A stretch of DNA of 64,000 nt. Source: Przewalskia tangutica (taxonomy: Eukaryota > Streptophyta > Magnoliopsida > Solanales > Solanaceae). How positions within the stretch are numbered: the first letter of the stretch is position 1; each line of letters starts with the position of its first letter. Made by a program: the position numbers and the translations under genes. This document shows positions 24,695 through 35,526 of this stretch, one piece after another. The notes under the pieces were generated by a model that was given only the letters and a program-made list of their open reading frames with translations, did no database searches and was not told where the DNA came from. The stretch covers positions 62,001 to 126,000 of the forward strand of contig JAQGDG010000266.1 of assembly GCA_029844215.1 (NCBI GenBank), read 5' to 3'.

Positions 24695-25260
24695 ATTTGG
24701 ATACAAATTTGCAAATATCAAAAGACAGAAGAATACCCTTTTATTTCACCATTTTTAAGAGGAATGGGAGGAAAATTGAAAAGGAGAATAAAAAAAAAGG
24801 GAGCTAGTGAAATTTGGTCCTAAGTGTTATAGGTTCTAAAAAAATCACAGGCAATGAAATTTACCAAATAAACCTAATTACTAATTAGATCTTGCTGAAA
24901 ATTTATTAATGTGGAATAAAGTTTATCCTATAATTTATGACTCGAATAATTGGGGCCCCCCGCACGTCGGAAACGTCGTTTCCACACACGTGCACACATT
25001 GTACCAAAGATCGTAAATTTCATTAGTGAAAGAGATGTTGGTACGTAAGTAAAGTGTTTGAGACATAGAATGATGGACGGTCATTGGCCAAATGACAAGT
25101 GTTCCACATTGGTAAACGAAGGAAGAAGTGTGCAAAGTGTAAAATGGAATGGCTCGGGAATGGCTCGACGCCGGAGTGCCGCAACACTAATGGTGCAGCG
25201 CCGCGGTGCTAATTCCCGAACAGTGAAGAATCATAAGCTAGAAAGCCCAGAGTCTTTGGT
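24695..25260. other. Unassigned spacer with GC island
   Basis: No gene recognised. AT-rich DNA gives way to GGGGCCCCCCGCACG (about 24953) and to a GC island at 25165-25215 holding GCAGCGCCGCGGTGCT, which closely resembles islands in R8 and R3. It may be part of an older LTR upstream of R7. Confidence 0.45.
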
Positions 25261-25909
25261 TGTTGACATGGATTTAGGAGTATTGAATCTCCATTAAAGG
25301 TCATTAATGGAAAGACATTGAATCTCCACTAAGACCATTAATTTGGCATGTGAAAATTCATCCTTTAATGGAAAGACATTGAATCTCCACCAAGGACATT
25401 AATTTGGCATGTGTAAAGTCATCCTTACACTCCTATAAATTGAGCTATTAGGCTCAATTCTATAGAGATACACACAACATAACAACACCATAAAGAGATC
25501 AGATTTTTCTGACACCAATACTTCTCTTAGCAATATTTTATATTCGTCTTCTTCGTTGGGATCATTTGTGTAGGCTTTGCACATTTAATAGTTTGTTGTT
25601 TCATCTTGAGAGACTATTGTCCGCTAACGTAAAAGTTGATATACGGGAAATCTTGTCTTAAAGACAGAGAGTCATCTCTCGACTCAGCCGGTGGTATTGT
25701 GATTCTCTAATTGGTTGCTAAGTGTTTCAGGTTGGATCTTGCTATCAAAGAACTCTAACCATTCATGCTCTTGTATTTCTGAATACAAAATCCAGAATTA
25801 GAGTTCTAGTTCAAGATTGACAAATATTGAAAACTCATTGTTGTAATCTTTGAAGTTTATCATTTTGATCAATGTAATAGCTATTTACTATTCCCGTATC
25901 ATTTCTACA
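25261..25909 (+). mobile_element. R7 copia 5' LTR (boundaries approximate)
   Basis: Begins TGTTGACATGGATTTAGGAG and probably ends CATTTCTACA. It holds three GACATTGAATCTCCA-like repeats (25265-25400) and TATAAATTG (25434). Preceding TTGGT is the expected target duplication. No primer site of the usual sequence follows, and the second LTR lies outside the window, so the right end is a guess. Confidence 0.55.
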
Positions 25910-25945
25910 ATAATTTTAAGACAAGATTGAAGGAGTGTTCGAAAG

Positions 25946-26338
25946 ATGTCGGTCAACAGTTGTGTGACCAAATCTGGTTATGGTTGTGTTTTTATGGTTG
26001 AAGACAGTTCCATTGACATTTCTATTGACAGTAACTCTACTTGTGTCAACAAACTAGACTATGGTTCTAATGTTAAGGTTTAGAGCGCCTATGTTGATCA
26101 TGTTGTTGACGGTCAAGGTGATGATGGTGTCAGCGCTCCCAAGAGTAGTGGAAGCAAACACCCACGAGAGGTTGAAGATGTCAACTGGGACAAGAGGAGA
26201 AGGCTGAAGATGTTGTTTTATCTTGTAGAAGAAGGCCTATATCTGTCCCAGACAAAGGATCTGAATTATGGTAAGGAGGAAATGGACATTCAGTCCAACA
26301 AAGTGACTGACGTGGACCAAAATCTGAAATTGGGCTAA
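25946..26338 (+). pseudogene. Unrecognised 130-codon frame in R7 leader, one in-frame stop
   Basis: ATG 25946 opens a frame interrupted by a single TAG (26081-26083, codon 46) and closed by TAA 26336-26338. The product would be acidic and Asp/Ser-rich, with one basic cluster (KRRRLK). I do not recognise it and it lacks the usual start of a copia Gag. It lies between the R7 LTR and the protease remnant, where gag should be, so it may be a diverged or captured sequence. It may also be chance openness. Confidence 0.35.
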
Positions 26339-26717
26339 GTTAACTTTCTTCCTTGTTTATAATGAGATTAAATGATATCTGATTAAAGTGTGTAAAGTAA
26401 GGCTAGGAATATGAAAACGTTTTCCTGGAAAAATTATGTCTCTTACACTTTAAAATCAGAGATTTAATTTCACCTATTTCCCATTTAAAGATTAGATTTT
26501 TTAAAACAAGGCTTAAAATATTTGTTCTTTGGTTATCATTAATTAGAATTGTGGACAAATCCTAAGCAAGCGCCAGGAATTTCCTCGGCACCAATCACAA
26601 GGGAAGAAAACTAAAAGCTAATGGTCTCTCTTAAAGATGTTGAACCTATCGCACCATCAGACAGAATATCCTTCATTTGATGGGATTGTAATGGAAACCT
26701 TGTGTGGTGGGCCATAG

Positions 26718-26918
26718 TATTCAGGTCTTAAATGTTCTGAAGGCCAAGTCAAGGCAAAGGCCAACGTCGTCAAGGACACGCTTCTTGACGACATGTTTGA
26801 GGAGTTTTCTATGGTGGTGCTAGAAGCAAACCTTTTAGAGAATCCCAAGCAATATTGGATGGACATGGGTGCTACCCATCACATATGTTCGGATAGAGAT
26901 ACATTCTCCACGTATACA
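26718..26918 (+). pseudogene. gag-pol: R7 copia Gag end and protease start
   Basis: This 67-codon open stretch begins after a TAG at 26715-26717. It reads ANVVKDTLLDDMFEEF, then NPKQYWMDMGATHHICSDRD and TFSTYT. The D-M-G-A-T box is the copia aspartic protease site (normally D-S/T-G-A-T), with the flanking ICSD seen in Tork-type elements; Ser to Met at the site would likely kill it. The frame stops exactly at the TG of R8, which shows R8 inserted in this gene. Target duplication expected: ATACA (26914-26918). Confidence 0.82.
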
Positions 26919-28412
26919 TGATCGGTGTATTTTATATACACTTTTGAGTCATTTTTAGGTAGTATTTTACTCATTTTATTTATGTTTAGTATAGTATTAG
27001 GGTCGTTTTCCTTTCTTTTGTGTCACATCGGTCAAAAATGGAGAAATGGCAAAAAGGAGATGAAATGAGCATAAATGAGATGGAATTGCACACTAAAAGG
27101 GCCAAGAAATGAAGTCTAAAGTTAGGAAATTATAGAGGAGATCAGACGAAGTCCGGACGAAAAAAGGGCGACGAGACGGAATCCGCCAGAAAAACGTCAC
27201 CGGAGCCGCGGCGCTCAATGTGCTAAAAGTCCCGAGAGTTGCTGATTTTCAAGCGCCATGGCTGATCTATGCGGTACATGGCGCGGGATTTATGAAGTCT
27301 GGGCCAAATTTGACATGTTTTCAGAATCCTAAAGGGATTACTTTTCCTACCTAAAGGGATAACTTTTCCTACCTTAAAACCCTTACCTAAAAGGATTCTA
27401 ATAACTTTTCCTACTTACAAATCCTTAACCCTTCACCTAAAGGATTCTTGGTCTATAAATAGTCTCTACATCATTAGAAGAATTCATTCTCCATTCCACC
27501 ATTCACCACTCTACATCCATCCTTCCACCAATCCATCTTGTAAATATTCCACAACACAACCCTTGGATGCTAGAAGGCTTGAAGACTCATTCTTAAGTAT
27601 TTTCTTTTCTTTTCTTTTCTTTATTTCATTTTTTATGATGAACATTGAATTAGTTCTTGTCATGTAAATGACTAGGAACTAATTCCATTATAGGGTTTTC
27701 CATGTTAAATCACTAGAAACTTATGTTATGAATTAATGCATGGTTATGGTTATTCTTCTTCTTGTTGAGATTTATCCAATAATTGCTTTGAATGCTTGGT
27801 AATTAATTGATCACTAATTATCATTATTTATATGATTTCTAATCAAACTTCGAAAGGAGGAGGTTGTGAATATGTTGTAAGTTGGGTAGACATATTTTGG
27901 ATTGGGGATGAAAATACCTCAATTACTTGTGTAGCGTTAACGACAGGTCTAAACACCTAATTTTACGCATGGCGCGTGACGGTTAACTAGGTTTTTGGTC
28001 TTAATCCTCCTATACAGTCATCCTTATCACCGAAAGGTAGAAAGGAGAGATACTGGGGTTGAGTGTTTATATAGCCTTAACGGGAGTATAAAACGATTTA
28101 GTAAACATGCTAGCTCCAAAAGAAGAAGAACCATAATTCATTGCATTAATAAATAACATAAGCGGATAGTTGAGGAGACTTGGAAGCCCTATTCCCATCA
28201 CTACTGAAGTAAACACATTAGTTAAATTAGTATTTATAATTGTTAGTTATAAACAACAAAATCAAATATCGGTTACCAAATAGATACCAAAAGATAGATA
28301 ATTGGTACTTGAACACTAATCCTTGTGGACGATATTCGGTCTTACCAAGACTATATTACTTGTCACGATAACGTGCACTTGCGTTAAAGTGTGTGCATCT
28401 TTTCGCGCATCA
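26919..28412 (+). mobile_element. R8 5' LTR (Athila/Tat-like)
   Basis: About 1.49 kb from TGATCGGTGTATTTTATATA to TTTTCGCGCATCA, directly followed by an Asp-tRNA primer site. A TATAAATA box lies at 27454. A GC island (CCGGAGCCGCGGCGCTC) is at about 27200. The sister LTR is not in the window; it should lie beyond all nested elements to the right. Confidence 0.75.
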
Positions 28413-28418
28413 AGTTTT

Positions 28419-28436
28419 TGGCGCCGTTGCCGGGGA
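28419..28436 (+). other. R8 primer binding site (Asp tRNA)
   Basis: TGGCGCCGTTGCCGGGGA is complementary to the 3' end of plant tRNA-Asp, the primer used by Athila and related elements. It lies 6 nt from the LTR end. Confidence 0.9.
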
Positions 28437-28612
28437 TTAGGCATAGTTCAATATCAATTTTATCTATTTTTAATTTCTAATTTGGTTTTATTTCTGTTTT
28501 TTTTTTGCTCCAAGAACAAGTTTCTAACTTGTTCTGCGAGCATCTTTTTATCACCTTTTTTTGTTTTTCTTATTTTGCAGGTTAAATTCGAAAAAAAAAA
28601 CCGAAAAAAACG

Positions 28613-28650
28613 AAAATAAAATAAAATATATATATATATATATAATAAAA
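28613..28650 (+). repeat. AT microsatellite in R8 leader
   Basis: AAAATAAAATAAAA leads into about ten TA dinucleotides, just before the R8 ATG. Confidence 0.85.
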
Positions 28651-28659
28651 TCAGGACAC

Positions 28660-29307
28660 ATGGACTACTACTATCAGAGACAGTGGAGTCATCAACAACA
28701 GCTTAACCCACAGATGTCAGAGGAAGATCGAAATGAGTTGCAGGCAGGCATACTTATGTTCGTCAAGTGCCAGACTCAGTTTATGGCTGAGACAAGGGAG
28801 TCCCTCAGAAAGTTGGAGACACAAATAGGGCAATTGATGGATGAGATGAGCAATACAACTCAAGAAAATCTGCCTAGCGACATCATTATGAGAGGTGGTA
28901 AGCAAATAGAAGAGCCTGAACCACACTCAGCTGTTGAGGAATCTGGCGAGATAATTGGTGTAGAGAAGGAAAAGGGTACTGAGATCCAATCATTCATCTT
29001 TTTGGATTCCTTGGAAAATCTTTTTCTTGTACCTATTGCAGAAGAAACACCACCAGCTGTCAATGTTGACCCCCAAACAGAAGGTCCATACCATCAAGGG
29101 CACCCCCTAGAGTTGAGAGATGTTGGGAATCTCACTGATCCCTACATTAGAGAGAGCCTAAAAGACAAGCACGTCTTGTGTACTTGGGGGATAATCGTAT
29201 ATTTGAGGCCCTTGTTTGAAGCAATTGTTGTAGTTGAAGTGAGACCTGCAACAATAACTCTGCGGGGATTGCAAGCGATTCGCGAAGGATCCAATGGGCA
29301 CTCGTAA
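28660..29307 (+). CDS. R8 Gag-derived small protein, intact frame
   Basis: I chose ATG 28660 (MDYYYQRQWSHQQQ) over the upstream in-frame ATG at 28561, because the latter only adds a Lys/Ile stretch translated from the AT microsatellite. The 215-residue product is acidic. Residues about 35-70 (FMAETRESLRKLETQIGQLM) match the coiled linker of Athila Gag, which normally continues into LPS and a RSGK box; here NLPSDIIMRGGKQIEEPE follows, at about 75-90. The next ~125 residues are acidic and unrecognised. Full Athila Gag is much longer and has a zinc knuckle, absent here. The frame is intact, so it is either young or selected. It may be a non-autonomous element's trimmed Gag; function unproven. 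Confidence 0.6.
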   Translation: MDYYYQRQWSHQQQLNPQMSEEDRNELQAGILMFVKCQTQFMAETRESLRKLETQIGQLMDEMSNTTQENLPSDIIMRGGKQIEEPEPHSAVEESGEIIGVEKEKGTEIQSFIFLDSLENLFLVPIAEETPPAVNVDPQTEGPYHQGHPLELRDVGNLTDPYIRESLKDKHVLCTWGIIVYLRPLFEAIVVVEVRPATITLRGLQAIREGSNGHS

Positions 29308-29922
29308 AGGTTAATTGCGTCCGGCTAAAAGACGTTAAAGACAGCGCTTGTTGGGAGGCAACCCAATATTTTTAATTATGTTATTTTAATTTCTGTCTTT
29401 AGTTTATTTTATTTTTGTATTGAACAGTCTCACGGTCTTGGGTTCTTGTTTTGTGTTGTTGGATGACAGGTGGACTGAAAGCTAAAACCGAGGAAAAAGG
29501 AGCACAAACGCTAAAAAGGAAAAAGCGATCGTCGGCGCCGGCTGGAATCGAACGCGGCGCCGGAACTTCAGAGAGCCACAGTACTAGCAGCGCCGCGGCG
29601 CCGAATCTCAGGGTCGCGGCGCCGGAACTTCAGAAAGCCATACTCCGTGCAAATTCCAGAATTTTTCCTCCTAGACCTCCGTTATGACCGTTGTGTTGTG
29701 TCAGTAAGTTGTCCCTATTTTTTGTTTTTTTTAAGTCTTGCACACATTGGGGACAATGTGTGATTTAAGTTTGGGGGGATGTTTTATTATTTTTGAGTCT
29801 TTTCGATTTGTTTTGGTATTTTTTTTGAGTATTTTGTTTGAGTCATAATTTTTTTTAAGATCATGCATGCTGTAGTTACTTGAAACGCCTAGTGAAGTAA
29901 AGTAGCATAATGTAATGGAATT
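29308..29922 (+). other. R8 3' non-coding region, cut by R9
   Basis: Contains GTTGGGAGGCAACCCAA (29350-29366), a perfect short hairpin typical of the Athila 3' region; a GC island with four GGCGCC boxes (29530-29640); and ACATTGGGGACAATGTGTGA then AAGTTTGGGGGGA (about 29752-29778), a polypurine-like tract. The bases after it do not match the R8 5' LTR start, so the true 3' LTR lies elsewhere. R9 begins at 29923, with GAATT as expected duplication. Confidence 0.7.
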
Positions 29923-30140
29923 TGTTACACCCCGTAAGTCCAGGACATGTATAAGAGAATGTATGTAAGGAATCAAGACTTGGAAATTGGTACGAAAGGA
30001 AGAATTGTTGTTCCGACGGAAAATATTCCGAACGTCGGAAAGGAAAAATGTTCGTTGTTAAGAATTGAATTCTCAAAATGCATTATTTGAAGAGTATGGA
30101 ACTTATTAACATTATGGAAATTTATTTTTATGGATTTGGT

Positions 30141-30408
30141 CACGTGGGGCCCACCCGAGGAATTTTACGTTTTGGGGCCACGAGGTTCTGATTTTATGGA
30201 CGAATGAGAGGGAGACATGTGGAACCTCCCCCACATGGTCTTGGTCGAAAATTGCAAGGGTAAAATGGTCATTGACCATTGAAGATGAACAAGTCTTGCT
30301 AGCTTGAGATTGTTGACTTGTCAACTTGTCCACTTGGCTTAACATTAATTGTCCTTCATCCTAGCCACTCAAGTGTTGATATATTGACCCTCCATTGTGT
30401 TTTATATA
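30141..30408 (+). promoter_or_regulatory. R9 5' LTR promoter block
   Basis: CACGTGGGGCCCAC (30141-30154) joins a G-box (bZIP/bHLH-type site) to a GGGCCCAC TCP-type site; TATATA follows at 30403. The same order is present in all sister LTRs. Confidence 0.65.
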
Positions 30409-32369
30409 CCACACTAGTGCAAGACAAGCTCTTGAAACACTTAGAAAAATTTCACACATTCTTGTTCATTGTAGTAGCTCTCGGGTTCACTCTCCCTTCC
30501 ACACAAAAATTTTGTAGTTTTGATCCATTATTCACAAGACTTAAACCCAAGGTCCCTAAGGGTATTGTAAGGATATCTCAATAGAAAGATCTCGGAAAAA
30601 CGGCGTTTTCACGTTAGTCGCAAGGCGAAAACCTAAGGCATTTTCATAGGTTTTGATTGGAAATTGAAGAGAAGTTGGTTGTGAACTTCTAGAGGCTTCA
30701 AATAGCGGATTGGAGCGTAAAGGAAAGGAGCTAAGAATTGCTAAGGAGCGACTTTGAATCTTGGAAATTTTAAGGGCTTGTAAAGGTATAAATCTTGTCG
30801 TTTTAGCAATTAAAGTTTACTTATAATTGTAGTTATGGATATTAGCAAGCATGAGATACGTAGTATGAAGTTTGATAAGTGTATTGACTATTGGAACCCT
30901 AATCCGAAAACTAGTATGTTTAGCCCTTAAGATTACAATTCAAGTTGATTATTAGTTTTAGTCGTCACATGTTATATAAAGAAGGAATTATAGTTGTTAA
31001 AGTTGTCTATGACTATATAACATGTTAGACCTAAGAACTTGGGTTGGAAAAGAATTGGAAAAGACTTTGTATTGTTGAATAAGTTAGCCGAGAATGGCTT
31101 TGATTATGGACTTAGTTGGTATTAATTGTGGGGCAGAATTTTACACGTATTGTAAGGCGTGTAATCCCCTTTGGTTGGTTGTTGTTTTGAGCCTTAAATG
31201 TGGCGTGTTGGTTATTGAATTCGGCCTTGAAAAAGGTGGCAAGGTATGTAGAAACAAAGGAGGTGCTGCCCAATTTTCCGTAGAATAAGAGACCGTATAC
31301 TTAGTATTATTCTACGTTAGAAACTAATAGTTGATAGTCATGTTGTGGCCATTATAGGTTGACACTTCTACGTGCGGCGTGTTCGACTTAGCTTGTGGAT
31401 TAAGCCGAAAAGGTATGTGAACCGTTTCCTCTTCTTCTAGCATGATTCCTTATGGTAAAGTAAGTAATTCCTACTCCTTAAATGATCCACTCCTTGTTTG
31501 TACTTGGATTGCCTAATATAGAAGTTGTTCTATATACTTCCTTGATGTAATTTGGATGTTTAAATTGGAAGTTGTTATAATCCATTACCTTGATGAAGTT
31601 TGGATTTTCAAAAGTGAAAGTATTTTACTTGAAGTACATAGAGTCTTGAAAAGGGAAGTAGTTTCCAAATCTTTTGGATAGTGCCTTAGTTTCAAAACCT
31701 AAAGGTTGTTATAACGGCTTTAGGGGAGTCAAAGGAGTGATTTACTTAATTGATTTAAAAGAGGAGAAATGACATGATTTAAGAGAAGTGACTTGATTTT
31801 GTAAGTATGTGATACTTGGTTTTAAAAGTGTAAGTCTCTTGGATATAAAAAGGAAGGAATTGGTCTAAAAACCATAAAGGGTTATAACGGCTTTATGGGA
31901 AGTTGGTTATAACAGCTTTATGGAAGGTTAAGAAAGTTGTCTATTTTGATTGATAGGTACGAGTTGCCTAGGTTGTGAAATTTGAAGTTACTTCATTTCA
32001 AGTCTTGAAATGAATTTCTAAAGATTTAGTAACTTAGTTTGAAAAATAGACATGCCTTGATACTACGGGTGTTAGTATCTTGGGGTTTTATATAAAAATG
32101 AGTCTTTTGAAAAGAATGGAAGTACGTAGTACTTAGGGTTAAAATCCCGGATTTTTATATAAAACGTAAGTGCCTTGAGTTTAAAAAAATGAAAGTTTAA
32201 AAATTTTATGAACTTGCCTATGTGTGCTGGTGATAGCCTTTGAGTGCAAGTATTATGTTTTATTACGTTGCCGCGACTCTCGGTTGGAGGGTCGGCTGTC
32301 TTGTTGTAAGTTTACTTGGACGTACCGACGATGATGTGGAATTCCACGGGTATGCTTCCATTATGATCG

Positions 32370-32890
32370 ATCCTTGGACATGCTTATACGATGTGGGATT
32401 AGGGCACGCGACCGAGATGCGGGTTAGATTCGGATTATTTGTATTACTCGCTGGACATGCTTACGATGTGGGATTAGGGCATATGACGGGAGGCGGGTTA
32501 GATTCGGTTGTTTGTCTTACCCCATGGTCATGCTTATACGATGTGGGATTCCGGGGCATGCGACCACGTGGGATATTGTTGTTCCATGGATTAGCCCTCC
32601 ATCAAATCTCGTGACGACAGGCTGGATCTGGTAGTTAGCTTTCGTACTTGCCGATCGATTGTTAGCCGGATCCGTAGTTGGCTTTCGTACTTGCCCCCGT
32701 CAGTTCTATTGCACAGTTTGGTACGGTAGGCTCCGGTAGATAGCTTCGCACTTGCCCCGGTCATATCTCGTGATGCAGGCTGGATCTGGTAGTTAGCTTT
32801 CGTACTTGCCGATCGATTGTTGCAGCCGGATCTCGTAGTTGGCTTTCGTACTTGCCGATCGATTTTATGATCAGTGGATCCGTGGTTCAT
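32370..32890 (+). repeat. Two tandem arrays in R9 5' LTR
   Basis: First, about three 72-77 bp units with GGACATGCTTATACGATGTG (32375, 32452, 32524). Then about five units ending GTAGTTAGCTTTCGTACTTG (32625-32890). The sister LTR has matching arrays at about 37975-38465. Confidence 0.8.
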
Positions 32891-33608
32891 TTTCCTACTT
32901 AGCGTCTGATTTTAGGACACAGTGGGACTTGGTGTTCATGTATGCCTATTGGTGTTATATTATATCATGGACTGCCGGCAGTGATGAAGGATTCCACGGG
33001 CATGATTGATATTATGGGCGTGAGACCCATGGTTATATTTTAGTAATGACTTTGAGGGCATGCGTCCCTGACTTGATATGACTGTTTTGTATTGTGTATT
33101 CGTAGGTTGGCTATCATACATGTCTCATTTTGTTTAGTACGTCATGATTTCATTCTGATATTCTTATTTCACATACTTGGTACATTCTTTGTCTTGACCT
33201 CCTCGAAGTGCGTTCATGCCGCAGGTTTAGGTACGCAGTTTGGTGATCTTCAGGTGTAGGACCCTGCTCCGAGTTTTTGGATGGCTCCATCTATTCAGGA
33301 GTTTATCATTTTGGTATAGTTCTTTCGATGCAGGCTTTATGCGGTTATGGGTACGGCGGGGCCTTGTCCCGTCATATTTCAGTAAAACTCTTAGAGGTCT
33401 ATATTCATATGTGGGATTGGACTCATGTACAGTGTAGTGTCTTTTGATTATGTATATTATATGGCAGCCTTGTCGGCTTTGCCCTTGCACGTATGTTGGT
33501 TTAAAAAAAAATGAGATGTTATTTAATTTCCGCAGTTTACTTAGTTGTTAAGGTAGAAGGGTGCCCAGGTAGGGCACCAGTCACGGGCCCGGGTTGGGGT
33601 GTGATGAG

Positions 33609-33620
33609 TGGTATCAGCGA
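33609..33620 (+). other. R9 primer binding site
   Basis: TGGTATCAGCGA: the initiator-Met site with AG lost, at the same position where sisters read TGGTATCGAGCG. Confidence 0.7.
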
Positions 33621-33802
33621 TCGATCCTCGGAATGTTTCTGACCGTGTCTAGTAGAGTCTTGATTATCGGTGTGTTGCGCGCCACCCATAAATAGGAGGC
33701 TACGGGACATTTAGGAGTTGGTTTCTATTCTTCTCACTCGAGATCGTGCCTAGAGTCGTGTTGTTAAGATAATTCCTCTCGACGTATTATTATGTTCTGA
33801 CT

Positions 33803-34522
33803 ATGCCTCGAGAGGGCAACAATCGCCTGAAGGGCAAAGGAGTAGCGAGCTACGATCGGACTCGAGAGAGTTGATAGGGCTCATACCTGGTATCTGGATA
33901 TTGTGCATGATCGGCGAGTTAACCTGCGCGAGTTTTGAGGCCCGGCACGAGCCTCGGTTTCTCGATTAGGAGAAGACTATAGGGTCATGAGGGAAGCAGT
34001 TATGTTATTGACCAAGATAGTGGTGCTACAGTTTCATCAGCAGGAGGTTATTCAGCCAGTACAGGCATGTGTACAAAGGGTAGAGAGCCAACGCGGAAAT
34101 CAGCGTAAGAGGGCTAGACCGGTTGGTTATCCCGGTGAGTTTTTGGATGAGCGACCTCGAATGAGTGAGATATTCATCCCGGCCTACCCGGTACATACCC
34201 CGCAGCTCACGGTGGGAGATTGGACTCACAAGGTATTTAGGGCGGTCAGAGCTCCAGGGTCGAGTTCTCGGAAGCGAGAGGATTTTCTCGGTCGAGGCCA
34301 CTTATTCCTCAGTGTTTCCGATGTAGTAAGCGTCATATGGGGAAATGTCGTTATGGCACAGGTGTTTGTTTTTATTGTGGCCGTCCGGGCCATATACTGA
34401 GGGTGTGTCCTTTAGGAAAGAGCACCGGTGAGGTGGCTCAGCCTATGAGGCCGATGGTTGATTCTCTTTCCTCCGCGGTATGCGTCCCCGAGCGAGGTGT
34501 TGGATGTCGGCCACCGTGGTAG
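33803..34522 (+). pseudogene. gag: R9 decayed gag with zinc knuckle
   Basis: ATG 33803 (MPREGNNRLKGKG) is the usual basic Gag leader and stops after about 23 codons. Further frames: 33987-34400 holds a linker (ESQRGNQRKRARPVG...) and 34337-34522, one frame over, holds an intact CCHC knuckle CFYCGRPGHILRVC (34367-34408), the nucleocapsid motif that binds element RNA. The capsid part of about 250 residues seen in longer relatives is largely absent. At least two frameshifts divide it. No protease follows. Confidence 0.8.
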
Positions 34523-35490
34523 AGGTCGTGAGGAGTTTATAGTTCGCGGTCCTTGAACGCGAGAGATGACGTGACTACGGGCAGATCGAGGCGACATCGC
34601 GTGGGGTTCTGGTATATTTCGATTCTTTTGAATCATACGTGCATTGATAGATTCAGATTTCGCCCTAGCATATATGTTTTCCCTTTGTTGCTAGCAGTTG
34701 TAAGTGATAGTACCCCAGGGTAGGAATACTTTGATTAGTAAAGTGAAAAATTAAGAATGTTGACAAGAATGGTAAGTGAACTGAGACTATAGTTGTGTAG
34801 AGTTCACAAGTTGTAATTGCCCATGTGATGTAAGACCAATAGGGAAGATTATGCAGTAGAAATACTTTGGCACGTGTGTGAACCTCTAGTGAATAGGGGG
34901 ATAGGGCGAGAAGTACCTTGAGGTAAGAGAGAATTTTATTCCAGACTAAGAATGAGAAGTTAAGTGTGACGATGGGTTGGGTTATGGACTCATTTCGGGT
35001 CAGCCGGTAGTATGGAATGGGGTGATGTCAATTAGATATTGTCTCGCGATATGATAGGGTCACGAGGATGCAAGGCCCAAGTTTAGTTAATTGTTGTACG
35101 AGTTTGTGGACGCGTTCCACCGGAATCAGGTCGTAAGGACCGAGAAGAGCCTTAGCGGAAATTCAAGTAGCATAATGGCCATGTTTGGATAGTAACTCCA
35201 AGGATTGGAGAACAAAAATAATATTTGAAATGTTGTACGTATACGAAATAAGTTTGGAAGTACGAGAAAGTATGACAAGTAAGAAAATAAAGGAACCTCT
35301 AAGGATTCCGTGTTTTAGAAGACTGTAACCTTCGAGTTTTGTGAGAAGGGGTCGCGGACGAAAGGTCCATTGATATGTTTACGTATGTTATGTGGTGGCC
35401 ATGTGTGGCATCGTTGGTCTTGTGGAGTATTGATTGTTAGGCATAGTATAGAGACTATGCCGGAGTTTGTATAGCTTGGAAACCGACTAA
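34523..35490 (+). other. R9 non-coding 3' interior
   Basis: No gene recognised. Bases about 34985-35165 carry the shared block (GGGTCACGAGGATGC, AGGCCCAAGTTTAGTTAATT, CGAGTTTGTGGACGCG). The rest (34690-34985) is shared with R11. Confidence 0.65.
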
Positions 35491-35526
35491 GAACATTCGG
35501 GGACGAATGTTTCTAAGGGGGAAGAA
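35491..35526 (+). other. R9 hairpin and polypurine tract
   Basis: GAACATTCGGGGACGAATGT plus TTC forms an 8-bp stem with a 4-nt loop, then AAGGGGGAAGAA, then the LTR. Confidence 0.8.

Larger units (their letters stand above)
29923..33607 (+). mobile_element. R9 5' LTR
   Basis: About 3685 bp from TGTTACACCCCGTAAGTCC to GGTTGGGGTGTGATGA (the usual end TGTGACA is altered here). Sister to 35527-38467, with long identical stretches. Landmarks are a CACGTGGGGCCCAC promoter block, TATATA at 30403, the twin TTATAACGGCTTTATGG motif (about 31880), and two tandem arrays. Non-coding. Confidence 0.9.

Noticed and set aside
29451..29687. 78-codon Ala/Pro-rich frame
   Set aside because: It is a translation of the GC island and polypurine-side non-coding region of R8.
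29780..29922. R8 3' LTR starting right after the GGGGGGA tract
   Set aside because: The sequence does not match the R8 5' LTR start, so this tract is more likely an upstream purine run.
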